Assembly: GCA_002331485.1 (NCBI GenBank) | Contig: DCYS01000022.1 | Coordinates: forward strand, 68,945 to 132,944 | From: Flavobacteriales bacterium UBA2104 | GTDB taxonomy: Bacteria > Bacteroidota > Bacteroidia > Flavobacteriales_D > Crocinitomicaceae | Reading direction: 5' to 3' | DNA: 64,000 bases | In this document: one piece after another, positions 32,555 through 43,700 of the stretch | Layout of the letters: every line of letters begins with the position of its first letter | Position numbering within the stretch: position 1 is the first letter of the stretch | Notes under the pieces: generated by a model | The model's database searches: none | Seen by the model: only the letters and a program-made list of their open reading frames with translations | Told to the model about the DNA's origin: nothing | Made by a program: the position numbers and the translations under genes

Positions 32555-32591
32555 GTCGATTTGGTTCGACAATGCAATCATTGCGGGTACA
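32555..32591 (+). repeat. repeat B, copy 2
   Basis: Second copy of the 37-bp block at 31163-31199, 12 bases after the GDCCVxC stop. It marks the right end of the metal-resistance units. Confidence 0.8.
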
Positions 32592-32619
32592 AAGCCTTTC
32601 AGAGAAATCTGGAAGGCTT
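32592..32619 (+). terminator. hairpin closing the mer unit
   Basis: AAGCCTTTCAGA-GAAA-TCTGGAAGGCTT is a 12-bp stem with one mismatch and a GAAA tetraloop. The T run after it is weak. Confidence 0.65.
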
Positions 32620-32725
32620 ATTTCATTCTCATCATCTTTCAACTTCCCGTCAAGTCTTTTTCCTTTTGATAATCAAGTATTTACAAATATTTCAGTATAT
32701 TTAATCAACTAAACATCAAACACTT

Positions 32726-33027
32726 ATGAAAATACTTGGAATTATTGCACTTGTTGTAAGTGCTATTGGAATTGGCGCTGGAATTTATTGTCAACTTGAG
32801 TTCGTCCCTAAAATGGATCAGGCGGACTTATTTGGACCACAACTCCACATGCATTATGTTGATCAGAAAATATTCTGGGGATCTATTGCTTTATTTGCAG
32901 GAATCCCAGGGTTCATTTTAGGATTGATCGCTGGAATTAAAAAGCTAAAATTGGTTGGGCAGCCGCATTGATCGGAATTGTATCCGTCATTTTTGGACTA
33001 ATGCAAGCGACTCACATGTTCAGCTAG
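32726..33027 (+). pseudogene. frameshifted small membrane protein
   Basis: The frame from ATG 32726 reads a membrane protein with two spans up to ...LGLIAGIKK, then goes off into KLVGQPH and stops at 32971. In the next frame the sequence continues smoothly as KAKIGWAAALIGIVSVIFGLMQ and ends at 33027, adding a third span. One extra A in the AAAAA run at 32939-32943 would join the two into a protein of about 100 residues. It is either a real frameshift or a homopolymer error. Confidence 0.7.
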
Positions 33028-33047
33028 ATAAAAGAACTAAAGAAACA

Positions 33048-33075
33048 AGCTTCTCGAATCGAGGAGCTTTTTTTA
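33048..33075. terminator. hairpin between convergent genes
   Basis: AGCTTCTC and GAGGAGCT form an 8-bp stem with one mismatch, followed by seven T. It serves the plus-strand membrane gene; the rhodanese gene ends just inside it on the other strand. Confidence 0.8.
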
Positions 33076-33438
33076 TGCCCTATTTTTCTCATCGATCAAC
33101 TTTTGAAGCTTACTCATTGACCCCCCATTATATACATGCTTTACTCCCCTTCTCCTGAGAATCTTCAATGCTTTTATACTTCTCACTCCGTGTGAACAAT
33201 AAGTTAAGTAATACTGATCCGGATCTAGCTTTGATATTTTTTGGGTTATCTCCTGAAGAGGAATGTGAATTGAGCCTTCAATCGCTCCTTCTTTGTACTC
33301 TTCTTGAGTTCTAACATCGATCAAAAGAGCTCCTCCCTTGATTTTCTCAACTATCTGCTGAGTTTTCTTTCTGTTGTTTAATACAACTAGTATCAGACTT
33401 GTCAAGAACAACAAACATAAAATAACAGTGATGTACAT
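33073..33438 (-). CDS. membrane-anchored rhodanese-like protein
   Basis: A 121-residue protein with an N-terminal span (about 2-20) and one rhodanese domain: LLIDVRTQEEYKEGAIEGSIHIPL, and the active-site loop YCSHGVRS with Cys near 83. Rhodaneses move sulfane sulfur. The anchor places the domain at the inner membrane. Lies alone, convergent with the frameshifted gene. Confidence 0.88.
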   Translation of the reverse strand: MYITVILCLLFLTSLILVVLNNRKKTQQIVEKIKGGALLIDVRTQEEYKEGAIEGSIHIPLQEITQKISKLDPDQYYLTYCSHGVRSIKALKILRRRGVKHVYNGGSMSKLQKLIDEKNRA

Positions 33439-33543
33439 ATCTCTGAATATCGGTATTCATTTTTAAAAATGCAAGATCAATTTCTATTGAGGTTTCCCAA
33501 TCCATCAAAACTCAGTACTTTAGTTTTCGATTATTTTTTTAAG

Positions 33544-34815
33544 ATGAGAACAATTCAAAAGCAACACCTCCCTGCACTAGCAACATTATTTGTTCTTGTA
33601 TTTATCTTGTTTTTTCGTTTTCAATATTGGAGCAATAATGAGTCGAATGGATACAACGCCACCTCTTGGGACGCCTTTGGATATTACATGTATTTACCTG
33701 CTACCTTCATTTATGGAGATGTAAAAAAATTAGACTGGGTAAAAGATGTCGACAAAACATACAATGTTACCGGAGGTGAATTTTACCAGGTTCGAAAGGT
33801 TGAAAATAAGGATAGTTATGCTGGGAAATACTTAACAGGCGTTGCTTGTATGCAGCTTCCGTATTTTATCATAGGACACCTTTATGCAAAGTCAAGTCAT
33901 TACAAAGAAGATGGTTTTTCAGCACCTTATCAGTATGCAATTCTGTTTGGCGCAATTCTTCATGTTCTCATAGGATTGATTCTTCTTTCAAAAGTACTCC
34001 GAAGGTACTTTTCAGATCAAGTGGTTGCCTTAACGATCGTATTCATTGGGTTAACGACGAATCTTATTCAGTATACTTCAATTGATGGAGCAATGAGTCA
34101 TTCATTCATCTTCCCGCTATATTCATTGTTACTTTATTTCACGATCAAATGGCATGAAATACCAAGGCTAAAGTACGCTATAGCTATTGGTGCAATAATA
34201 GGATTAGCAACCATCTCAAGACCAACCGAATTCATCATGATCTTCATTCCGATTTTTTGGAATACTACTAATAAAGAGGAACGCACGAAAAAATGGGAAC
34301 TTGTACTCAAAAATCGTAAGCATATCCTTTTTGCAATGTTGTTTGGTATTATTGCGATGTTGCCTCAATTCATCTATTGGAAATATGCTACAGGCAGTTT
34401 GATCTACAACGTTGGAAGTAAATGGTATTTCTTGAATCCATGGTTTAGAGTTCTTTTCGGTCCTGAAAAAGGATGGTTTCTTTATACTCCCGTTGCAGTG
34501 TTGATGTTTGCTGGATTCTTCTTAATGCGATCAAAACCCTATCAACGATCCATATTGATCTTTCTAGTTCTGAATATCTGGATCATTATTTCTTGGTCAG
34601 ACTGGACGTATGGAGCGAGTTATTCAACACGTGCCTTCGTACAAAGCTATCCTGTTTTTGCTTTTCCATTGGCTGCCACGATCACCTACCTATTGAAAAA
34701 TAAGCTTTCAGCTATTTTTACTTTACTCCTCCTTATAGGGCTAACTGTTCTGAATTTTTATCAAATGCACATATACAATCTGGGTATATTAACTGGGTTC
34801 TCCCCTCTGATCTGA
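33544..34815 (+). CDS. multi-span membrane protein, GT-C glycosyltransferase-like
   Basis: A 423-residue protein with about ten membrane spans. The long periplasmic loop after TM1 contains WDAFGYYMYLPATFIYGD, resembling the Asp-containing loop of GT-C/PMT-type transferases that use lipid-linked sugars. A late loop has FGPEKGWFLYTP. ATG at 33544 starts just before TM1; the frame is open from 33469. Function and substrate uncertain. Confidence 0.65.
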   Translation: MRTIQKQHLPALATLFVLVFILFFRFQYWSNNESNGYNATSWDAFGYYMYLPATFIYGDVKKLDWVKDVDKTYNVTGGEFYQVRKVENKDSYAGKYLTGVACMQLPYFIIGHLYAKSSHYKEDGFSAPYQYAILFGAILHVLIGLILLSKVLRRYFSDQVVALTIVFIGLTTNLIQYTSIDGAMSHSFIFPLYSLLLYFTIKWHEIPRLKYAIAIGAIIGLATISRPTEFIMIFIPIFWNTTNKEERTKKWELVLKNRKHILFAMLFGIIAMLPQFIYWKYATGSLIYNVGSKWYFLNPWFRVLFGPEKGWFLYTPVAVLMFAGFFLMRSKPYQRSILIFLVLNIWIIISWSDWTYGASYSTRAFVQSYPVFAFPLAATITYLLKNKLSAIFTLLLLIGLTVLNFYQMHIYNLGILTGFSPLI

Positions 34816-34890
34816 TCATAAGTCCTATTAATGAATTAGATTAACAATATAAATAAAAATATATGCACCAGAATGCGTTATTTTGCATTC

Positions 34891-36249
34891 ATGTCAGATA
34901 GAATTGTACTCATAAAAAACTGTAGAATCGTTAACGAAGGGTCCATTACAGAAGGTGATGTAAAGATCGTTGACAAACGAATAGAAAAAATTGCTAAATC
35001 CATTTCAGAACCAAAGGCAAAAACATTGATCATAGATGCCAAAGGTAAATACCTATTACCAGGCATGATCGATGACCAGGTTCACTTTAGAGATCCTGGG
35101 TTAATTCATAAAGCTGATATTTTCACTGAGTCAATGGCGGCTGTTGCAGGAGGAGTAACCTCTTACATGGATATGCCAAATACTTTACCCAATACGTTAA
35201 CTCAGGAATTACTTAACGAGAAATATAAGCTTGGTGCTGAAAAGTCGATCGCCAACTATTCATTCTTTATGGGGGTGAATAAGAACAATCTTGAAGAAGT
35301 ATTGAAAACAGATAACGAATCAGTTTGTGGTGTTACTGACGATGGACTTTATTTCGATGATGACGAAGGAATTCTGGCTAATTACCCTGACTATTTAGAA
35401 AAGCTTTTCTCGAAAGTAGAAACATTGGTCGCTTTGCATTCAGAAGATGACGCGATCATCAAACAAAACACAGAAAAATATCGCAAGCAATTCGGGAATG
35501 AGATTCCCTTCGAGTATCATTCTAAAATTAGAAGTGAGGAAGCATGTGTTACAGCAACTAAACGTGTTCTGGAAATAGCAAAAAGACATCAAACTCGATT
35601 CCATCTTTATCATGTTTCAACTGCAGCTGAAGCGAATTTACTAGATAAAGGCAACCAAATTAGAGATAAGAGAATCACGGGTGAAGCCTGCGTTCATCAT
35701 TTAATGTTTAACGACCAAGATTACGAAGAATTAGGTCGTTGGATCAAGTGGAACCCATCGATCAAAACAAAGGCAGATCAAGAAGGATTATTAAAGGCGC
35801 TTATCGACGGTAAACTGGACATCATAGCTACCGACCATGCCCCGCATACTAAAGAAGAAAAATTGGGCAACTATTTTGGCTCAAAGTCTGGAGGACCATT
35901 GGTACAGCATGCCTTACCTTCAGTTCTTGAACTACATCATCTAGGCAAATTAACTTTACCTGAGGTTGCAGAGAAAACAGCTCATAATGTTGCAGAGATC
36001 TATCGCATGGTTGATCGAGGATATATTCGAGAAGGATACTTCGCGGACCTTGTTTTAGTTAGCGATGAAAAACCGTGGTTCGTTAGGGAGAAGAATTTAT
36101 TATACAAGTGTGGTTGGTCGCCATTTTTGGGAAGAAAATTTCATTTTGACATTACACATACTTTTGTAAATGGTCGATTGGTCTTTGCCAATGGGAAGAT
36201 CGATCCAGCAGAAAGAGGAATGCGATTGATGTTTGAAAAAGAACGTTAG
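34891..36249 (+). CDS. pyrC: dihydroorotase
   Basis: A 452-residue amidohydrolase of the third step of pyrimidine synthesis. Seen are MIDDQVHFRDPG, SYMDMPNT, LHSEDDA, FHLYHVST, GEACVHHL and ATDHAPHT. The first metal-site motif is QVH in place of the usual HVH; I recall this variant from Bacteroidota homologues. ATG at 34891 is preferred over 34873 because the upstream piece overlaps a promoter-like TTATTTTG. Stands alone between the membrane protein and dnaE. Confidence 0.9.
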   Translation: MSDRIVLIKNCRIVNEGSITEGDVKIVDKRIEKIAKSISEPKAKTLIIDAKGKYLLPGMIDDQVHFRDPGLIHKADIFTESMAAVAGGVTSYMDMPNTLPNTLTQELLNEKYKLGAEKSIANYSFFMGVNKNNLEEVLKTDNESVCGVTDDGLYFDDDEGILANYPDYLEKLFSKVETLVALHSEDDAIIKQNTEKYRKQFGNEIPFEYHSKIRSEEACVTATKRVLEIAKRHQTRFHLYHVSTAAEANLLDKGNQIRDKRITGEACVHHLMFNDQDYEELGRWIKWNPSIKTKADQEGLLKALIDGKLDIIATDHAPHTKEEKLGNYFGSKSGGPLVQHALPSVLELHHLGKLTLPEVAEKTAHNVAEIYRMVDRGYIREGYFADLVLVSDEKPWFVREKNLLYKCGWSPFLGRKFHFDITHTFVNGRLVFANGKIDPAERGMRLMFEKER

Positions 36250-36312
36250 AAAACTGTTCAAAACTCTTCATAAAAGCTCTCTGAGAAGCTCCAATTTCAA
36301 GTCCTGATTTCG

Positions 36313-36320
36313 TACATTTG
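36313..36320 (+). promoter_or_regulatory. -7 element TACATTTG of dnaE
   Basis: An exact TAnnTTTG 19 bases before the dnaE ATG. Confidence 0.6.
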
Positions 36321-36339
36321 AATAGTAAATTCACGCGAC

Positions 36340-39300
36340 ATGTACATCATTTTTGATACGGAAACAACTGGACTTCCAAAGAACTGGAATGCGCCTTACA
36401 CGGATACAGACAACTGGCCCAGATGTATTCAGATCGCCTGGCAATTGCATGATGACGATGGTAAACTCATCGAAGCGAAGGACTACTTGGTAAAACCTGA
36501 TGGTTTTGATATCCCTTATGATTCTGAACGTATTCACGGAATTTCCACGTTACTTGCCGAAAAAGAAGGTGTTCCACTGAATGATGTACTTAAAGAGTTC
36601 AATGATGCACTAGCCAAAGCTAAATTCGTTGTAGGACAGAATGTTGGTTTCGACGTCAATGTGATGGGATGTGAGTTTGTTCGTGAAGATGTTGGAACAT
36701 CCATGCACGACATGCCTGTACTGGATACTTGTACTGAAACTACTGCTGAGCTGTGTAAAATACCTGGTGGTCGAGGTGGAAAATTTAAACTTCCAACACT
36801 AACCGAACTACACGAGCATTTATTCAACGTTCCATTTGCAGAGGCACACAATGCAACAGCCGATGTTGAAGCAACAACACGTTGTTTTTTCGAACTTGTT
36901 AGAAGAAGGATCTTTACTGCAGAAGAGCTTCAAGTTGAAGAATCTTATTTTGAACAGTTTTTACGTGAGAATCCAGATGTAATTCAGCCAGTAGGTCTTC
37001 AACACGATAATTTAAAAGCGAAAAGTGCACAATTAAAAGAAGAACACACTGAAGATGAAGGCATTTCTCAGGCTGAGATCGATGAGGGGTTAGCAAAACT
37101 CGAGGACACCTCATTTGTACACCTTCATAATCATACGCAGTTCTCCGTACTTCAATCCACAGCAAACATTAAGGATCTTATAAAGAAAACTGCTGAATAT
37201 AATATGCCTGCAGTTGCGCTGACGGATACTGGAAATATGATGGCGGCTTTTCACTTTGAAAAGTTCATCACTGCCCACAATAAAAATATAGCAGCCGAAA
37301 GAGCCGAGGCAGAAGAAAAAGGTGAAAAGTTTTCGAAAAAAGAGATCACTCCAATCATTGGATGTGAGTTTCATATTTGTGAAGACCATACAAACAAGAC
37401 GCAAAAAGATAACGGGTATCAAATCGTACTTCTTGCAAAGAATAAAAAAGGTTATCATAACCTGGCAAAGATGTCTTCGATCGCTTTTACCAAAGGGAAA
37501 TATTACGTTCCTCGAATTGACAAAGGCGTTGTAGAGCAGTACAAAGAAGATATCATTGTACTATCGGGTAATATGTACGGTGAAATCCCTTCTAAGATCC
37601 TGAATGTTGGTGAGAAACAAGCTGAGGAAGCTGTGATCTGGTGGAAAGAACAATTTGGTGATGATTTCTACCTGGAACTCATGCGTCACGATCAGGAGGA
37701 TGAGCGAAGAGTAAATGAAACATTGCTAAAGTTTGCCAAGAAGCATGAAGTAAAACTGGTTGCTACCAACAATACGTTTTACATTGAGAAAGAAGATGCG
37801 GAAGTACACGATATTCTGTTGTGTATAAAAGATGGAGAGATGGTTGAGACCCCGAAAGGAAAGGGTCGTGGTTTTAGATACGGATTACCAAACAACGAGT
37901 ACTATTTCAAATCTCCGGCTGAAATGAAGGAACTCTTTGCCGATGTTCCTGAGGCCATCCAAAACACTATGGAGATTGCCGAGAAATGTGAGAAGTATAC
38001 CCTGGCAAGTGATATTCTACTTCCTGCTTTTGACATTCCTGAAGAGTTTAGAGATCCAAAAGATGAAGCAGATGGAGGTAAACGAGGAGAAAATAATTAC
38101 TTGCGTCATCTCACCTATGAAGGTGCCAAAAAGAGGTATCCAGAAATTACGGATGAAATAAAGGAGCGACTCGATTTTGAGCTGGAGATCATCGCCAATA
38201 CAGGTTATCCAGGTTACTTTTTGATCGTTCAAGATTTTTGTAACGCAGCTCGTGAAATGGGAGTGATCGTTGGTCCGGGACGTGGTTCTGCGGCTGGATC
38301 GGCTGTTGCATATTGTAACGGGATAACCAATATAGACCCTATTGAGTATGACTTACTTTTTGAGCGTTTCCTGAATCCAGATCGTGTATCTATGCCCGAT
38401 ATTGATATTGATTTTGATGACGAGGGTCGTGGTCGAATCATTGATTGGGTAATTGATAAATATGGTGAAAATCAAGTAGCTCAGATCATTACTTATGGAA
38501 CGATGGCGGCAAAATCTTCTGTTCGTGATACAGCCAGAGTAATGAATCTACCGTTGTTCGAAGCAGATCGATTGGCTAAATTAATTCCAGATGTTTCTCT
38601 TGGAAAATTGTTTAACCTGGATGATGCTGCACTAGCAGATAAACTAAAAAATAATCAGGAAAATATTCAGCGAGCGAATCAGTTAAAACAGATCGCACAA
38701 GGAAATGATCTACCAGCTGAAGTTATTCAGAAAGCTCGAAAACTTGAAGGAAATGTTAGAAATACCGGGATTCATGCCTGTGGAGTGATCATCACACCGA
38801 GTGATATAACAGAATATGTACCTGTTGCCCTTGCGAAAGATACGGACATGTACTGTACACAGTATGATAACTCCGTGGTTGAGGAAGCAGGAATGCTGAA
38901 GATGGACTTTCTTGGACTTAAGACACTAACATTGATCAAGGATGCAGTGGCTTTTGTGAAAGAAAGACATGGTATAGATCTGGTACCTGATGATTTTCCA
39001 CTCGATGACGATAAAACATATGAGCTCTTCCAGCGCGGAGAAACTGTAGGTGTATTCCAGTATGAATCGCCTGGGATGCAGAAATATATGAGGGAATTAA
39101 AGCCCACCGTTTTTGCAGACCTCATCGCCATGAATGCCTTGTATAGACCAGGACCTTTGGAGTATATCCCATCGTTTATTAAACGTAAACATGGTGAGGA
39201 AGAGATCGTTTATGACCTTGAAGCTACAAAGGAATATCTAGAGGAAACATACGGAATTACAGTCTATCAGGAGCAGGTGATGCTGCTTTCACAGAAGTTG

Positions 39301-40704
39301 GCAGGATTCACGAAAGGTGAAGCCGATACACTTCGTAAGGCAATGGGTAAAAAGAAGTTTGATCTTCTAGAAAAATTAAAACCTAAATTCTTAAATCAAG
39401 GTAACGAGCGTGGACATGATACTGATAAGCTTGAAAAGATCTGGAGAGACTGGGAGGCATTTGCATCATACGCATTCAACAAGTCCCACTCGACATGTTA
39501 TGCCTGGATCGCTTATCAAACAGCATATTTAAAATCGAATTATCCTGCTGAGTATATGGCATCTGTGTTGAGTAACAACATGAACGATATCAAGCAGGTG
39601 ACATTCTTTATGGAAGAATGTAAGCGAATGGGAGTTCCTGTATTAGGGCCAGACGTTAACGAATCCAATTTCAAGTTTACCGTGAACAAAGAAGGAGCGA
39701 TCAGGTTTGGATTAGGAGCGATCAAAGGGGTTGGAAGCGGTCCTGTAGAAGCGCTTGTAACTGAACGAACAGAGAACGGACCTTTCGTTGATATATTTGA
39801 TATTACCAAGCGAGTTGACCTGAGAAAATGTAATAAAAAAGCGTTTGAAGGGTTAGCGCTAGGCGGGGCTTTTGATTCGTTTACGAATATACATCGTGCT
39901 CAGTATTTTGCTGAAGAAAACAACAGAACATTCCTGGCTAATGCGATCAAGTTTGGTTCTAATCATCAAGAAAGTATTAATTCGAGTCAAGCCAGTTTAT
40001 TTGGAGAGTCGTCTGGAGTAGCTACTCCCGCACCTACGATTCCTCAAGTTCCTGAATGGTCATCACTGCAACAACTCAATAAAGAAAAAGAGGTTGTAGG
40101 GATATACATATCTGGTCACCCACTCGATGATTACAAAATTGATATAGATTCTTTTTGTTCGGGAACGATCGAGAATATCAATAATCTTGATGAGAATAAA
40201 AATCGAGAATTTACGATCGCAGCAATTATAACAGAGGTGGAGCATCGACATACTCGAAAAGGTGATCCTTTCGGGACCATTATGATCGAGGATTATAATG
40301 ACTCAACAAAGCTTTTCTTATTCCGTGAAGACTATGGAAAGTTTAAAGATTATATGTCAGAAGGTGCTTTCATCTACTTAGTAGGAAAAGTACAGCCGAA
40401 GCGTTGGAGACAGGATGAGTTTGAATTCAAAGTACATAAGATCGATTTCCTATCGAGTTTACGTGAACAGAAAACTCAAGCCTTACAGATCAAATTGGCT
40501 TTAAATCAAGTGAACCACCGATTCATCGAAGATATTGACAGAGTATTCAAAGAGCATCAAGGAAAATACCCAGTGAAATTCAACATTTTTGATACGGTGA
40601 ATAATCTGGAGATCGATATGCCATCGCGATTTGTGAGAATAGACATCAATGAAGATCTATTGAAATCACTTAAGGCATTTGATGTGGAGTATAATTTAGT
40701 TTAG
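36340..40704 (+). CDS. dnaE: DNA polymerase III alpha subunit with fused exonuclease domain
   Basis: A 1454-residue replicative polymerase. The first about 190 residues are a DnaQ-like 3'-5' exonuclease (FDTETTGLPKNW at 5-16, HNATADVEAT near 170). The PHP domain starts at VHLHNHTQFS near 259. The polymerase core has GPGRGSAAGS near 646, PDIDIDFDD near 686 and FNKSHSTCYA. A β-clamp-type and OB region follows at the C-terminus. The fused proofreading domain is the arrangement I know from Bacteroidota DnaE. Confidence 0.96.
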   Translation: MYIIFDTETTGLPKNWNAPYTDTDNWPRCIQIAWQLHDDDGKLIEAKDYLVKPDGFDIPYDSERIHGISTLLAEKEGVPLNDVLKEFNDALAKAKFVVGQNVGFDVNVMGCEFVREDVGTSMHDMPVLDTCTETTAELCKIPGGRGGKFKLPTLTELHEHLFNVPFAEAHNATADVEATTRCFFELVRRRIFTAEELQVEESYFEQFLRENPDVIQPVGLQHDNLKAKSAQLKEEHTEDEGISQAEIDEGLAKLEDTSFVHLHNHTQFSVLQSTANIKDLIKKTAEYNMPAVALTDTGNMMAAFHFEKFITAHNKNIAAERAEAEEKGEKFSKKEITPIIGCEFHICEDHTNKTQKDNGYQIVLLAKNKKGYHNLAKMSSIAFTKGKYYVPRIDKGVVEQYKEDIIVLSGNMYGEIPSKILNVGEKQAEEAVIWWKEQFGDDFYLELMRHDQEDERRVNETLLKFAKKHEVKLVATNNTFYIEKEDAEVHDILLCIKDGEMVETPKGKGRGFRYGLPNNEYYFKSPAEMKELFADVPEAIQNTMEIAEKCEKYTLASDILLPAFDIPEEFRDPKDEADGGKRGENNYLRHLTYEGAKKRYPEITDEIKERLDFELEIIANTGYPGYFLIVQDFCNAAREMGVIVGPGRGSAAGSAVAYCNGITNIDPIEYDLLFERFLNPDRVSMPDIDIDFDDEGRGRIIDWVIDKYGENQVAQIITYGTMAAKSSVRDTARVMNLPLFEADRLAKLIPDVSLGKLFNLDDAALADKLKNNQENIQRANQLKQIAQGNDLPAEVIQKARKLEGNVRNTGIHACGVIITPSDITEYVPVALAKDTDMYCTQYDNSVVEEAGMLKMDFLGLKTLTLIKDAVAFVKERHGIDLVPDDFPLDDDKTYELFQRGETVGVFQYESPGMQKYMRELKPTVFADLIAMNALYRPGPLEYIPSFIKRKHGEEEIVYDLEATKEYLEETYGITVYQEQVMLLSQKLAGFTKGEADTLRKAMGKKKFDLLEKLKPKFLNQGNERGHDTDKLEKIWRDWEAFASYAFNKSHSTCYAWIAYQTAYLKSNYPAEYMASVLSNNMNDIKQVTFFMEECKRMGVPVLGPDVNESNFKFTVNKEGAIRFGLGAIKGVGSGPVEALVTERTENGPFVDIFDITKRVDLRKCNKKAFEGLALGGAFDSFTNIHRAQYFAEENNRTFLANAIKFGSNHQESINSSQASLFGESSGVATPAPTIPQVPEWSSLQQLNKEKEVVGIYISGHPLDDYKIDIDSFCSGTIENINNLDENKNREFTIAAIITEVEHRHTRKGDPFGTIMIEDYNDSTKLFLFREDYGKFKDYMSEGAFIYLVGKVQPKRWRQDEFEFKVHKIDFLSSLREQKTQALQIKLALNQVNHRFIEDIDRVFKEHQGKYPVKFNIFDTVNNLEIDMPSRFVRIDINEDLLKSLKAFDVEYNLV

Positions 40705-40721
40705 AGGTTAGGGTTTAGGTT

Positions 40722-40757
40722 CCCAGTTAGGGCGTATTGCAATACGCCCTAACTGGG
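40722..40757. repeat. perfect 36-bp palindrome, copy 1
   Basis: CCCAGTTAGGGCGTATTG followed directly by its exact inverse complement. It lies between dnaE and the convergent T9SS gene and could terminate both. The inner 34 bp are identical to the palindrome at 43941-43980. Confidence 0.9.
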
Positions 40758-40791
40758 GAATCTCTTACCAGAAAAAACTAGATGCCAAATA

Positions 40792-43700
40792 CTAGTGTTT
40801 TACAACTTTTCTAACTGCTTGACCAAGTTTAACAAGGTAAACTCCAGGTTTCTCTGCTGTTAGGTCGACCACCGTTTGCTTATCATCTTCAACACTCTTT
40901 TCAAAAACCAAAACACCACTAATCGAAAATATCTTAATTTTTGAAGGTTTTATTCCATTCCACTTCACTGTAAATTGATCCGTTGTTGGATTTGGATAGA
41001 CTTTAATTTCATCAGTTTTAAGTTCTCCATGATTCTCGTTTGAAACCAGTTGATAAGGAACAACGTCAAACGTAAACATCGGACGCGTATCGTTTAGCCC
41101 TGTAAGTAACCGCTCCTTAAACTTCTTGTGGGTACGAATTTTAATCCTCGTTTTTGTAGATAACAATGTCTCATTTTCTTCGAGCAATGGATTCACTACC
41201 CAAGATAGATTACCATATACATTTCTAAATCCTGTTGCTGTTTGAGCAGAGAGATTGTTATATAGAAAATCACCTTCATCATAATTTGGCATATTGTGTT
41301 TTTCTCCCCCGAACACATAAATCACATGTTGTCCACCTAATACATAATTACCATTACTATCCATTAATCGTTCAGTTGGATTCCAGATCATGTCATCTCC
41401 ATTATCATTTATCAATGTTGAATTCTCGCAGAACGCCATATTTAATCGTCTTCCCGTTTCTACATCAACGGCATAACCCGGAAACCATCCCATTCCCATG
41501 GGTTGTGTACCTCCTTTTCCTGCTTCAGCATCGCTATACCCTGGATCACCTGGTTGATTACCATTTTTATCTACCGATGGACTTTGTCTTAATAAACCTG
41601 GCTTCCCATTATTCAGTGACGTATTTTCATCATCGTTCAGTTCAATTACAGCACAGCGTGTCCAAAGCGATTTGTTCTCTGTAAGCACTATATTTACTCC
41701 AGGATGATGAACTGTCGAAAGATCGTTCGTGGCATAACTTTCAAACTGTCCTTCACTTAATATTGGATTTCCAGGCACTTGAATAGGACGATAAGAACAG
41801 CCCCTATATCTTGCTAATCGACCAGGGGAAACGATACCATCCAAAAGGTCCGTGTACATATTTTGAGGATCATAGAAGTTTGAAGAATAGCAGAATGGAT
41901 TATTAACACCAGTAGTATTCATATTCACAGATGGACTAAAATCTCCAGACATTACCCAATTCATTGGAGAAAAGCCATTATTGTGTTCTACACCACTTAG
42001 CCATTGATGAGAGGTATCTGAATATTCTATAGAAGACGATATCGGTTGGGCGATTTTGTTAGGTTCCTGGCAAAAGTTAGAACCATCACTACATAAGTAT
42101 TCATACTGTTGGATACGAATCGCCATTCCCCATTGAGGAATCAATTGTTCATTACCATTCGCTATCGTATTAACAGATTCTACAGAATCGAAAAGAAACC
42201 CACCGAGTAAGTTATATCGATAAAGCGTCCAATTTGCTGAATCGATATTTGTGTAATCATTAAACTTTAAAACGTAATGACCTAATTGATAATTTACCGT
42301 ATCAATCAAATAGGCATCTATCGGTCCTTTTCCTCTTTTATAGGTGATTTCATCTAAATTATTATCCCAAATAATAGCATTCTCGGTATCTTCTTTGAGT
42401 TCAAGATCGTTCATCATATTTCCTTCACCATCTACTCTCGTGATCTCAAACATTGTCTTATAATTTGGTTCTTCAACAATAAATGTATCTTGAATACCTG
42501 TCCCTTGTTCCTGACAATTATAATTCACAATTTGATTGTTATAATATTGTTGAACGGAATCTGCCAAGTCGATTACTCCCTGGACATTTTCAAGGTGGTC
42601 TCCCCTTCTACTTGTGATTACTGCAAAGTCATATTCCAAGTCACTTCCAGCTGAAAGGTTAAGCGGTTCAATACTCATAATCATTCGTCGATCGCCCATG
42701 TCATTCGAAGCGCCCTGACCATCTGTATCAACTTCTGTCCAACCTGTATTTGTCGCCGGATTCCCAGTATATAGATGAGTGGTAGAAGTACTTCCTCCGT
42801 AGCCGTTTCCTCCGTAGGTATAATCTGTTCCATCAAGCCATTTACCTTTAAGAAAATCCCAATACTCAGTTGGATTTGCAGGAAAACCTATACCAATTGG
42901 AGAGTTTTCATTGCTTGGTATACCAAAATAATCCATCTCTCGATTTAATACCTTAAACCCTACAGCAGGAGGATTATTACCGAAAGATCCACTTCCCTGA
43001 CCTCCCGGATCATTATTCAAACCATTATATGCATATGCTAAATGCCGTATAGAATCACAACCTATAAACTCATCTTCTGCAAAACCTATATCAGGGTCAA
43101 GATAGAAACCTAAAGTAAAATCACTATAATTATGACTTCCTCTATTGATCACACGAGTATTGATAAAAGTAGTAGTATCAACGTAATCTGCGGAAACGAA
43201 TTGATACATCATGGTATGTAATTCAATCTCTAGCTTTTCACTTATGGACAAATAATGATCTCCACCATCATCGTTCAGTATGCAATATGTCGCTTTATCT
43301 CCTTTTATACACGGATATTCTCCCAATTCAGGTTCATATACAGTGTTATTGTTAAGATCTTCAAAAGGAGCCAATTGTTGTGCTTCACCAACACTCGTGT
43401 TTCCATTACCTGGCCATTCAGTAATTCCTCGAGGCGCTTGGTAATTTGGTTGATCGTAATTGTCGATATGATAAATAATCTGTGCACGAGAAACCGACCA
43501 AATGGATGATTCGTTTTCACTCATATAGATTGGGTCATAATACTGATCTGTAGAGGAATACGGCCCTCTGTATAAATCTCTTTCTGATGAAGAAGACATC
43601 GTCGCCATTCTCAATTGTCCTTGTTGATCATGACCAGCAAGTATAAACATTCCGTAAAAAACAAGGTGTGTGTTGTTACCAGCCGGGACTTCATATCCAG

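Noticed and set aside
41235..41684. 149-residue plus-strand frame opposite the T9SS gene
   Set aside because: His/Leu-rich composition typical of the complement of a β-rich protein; no independent support.
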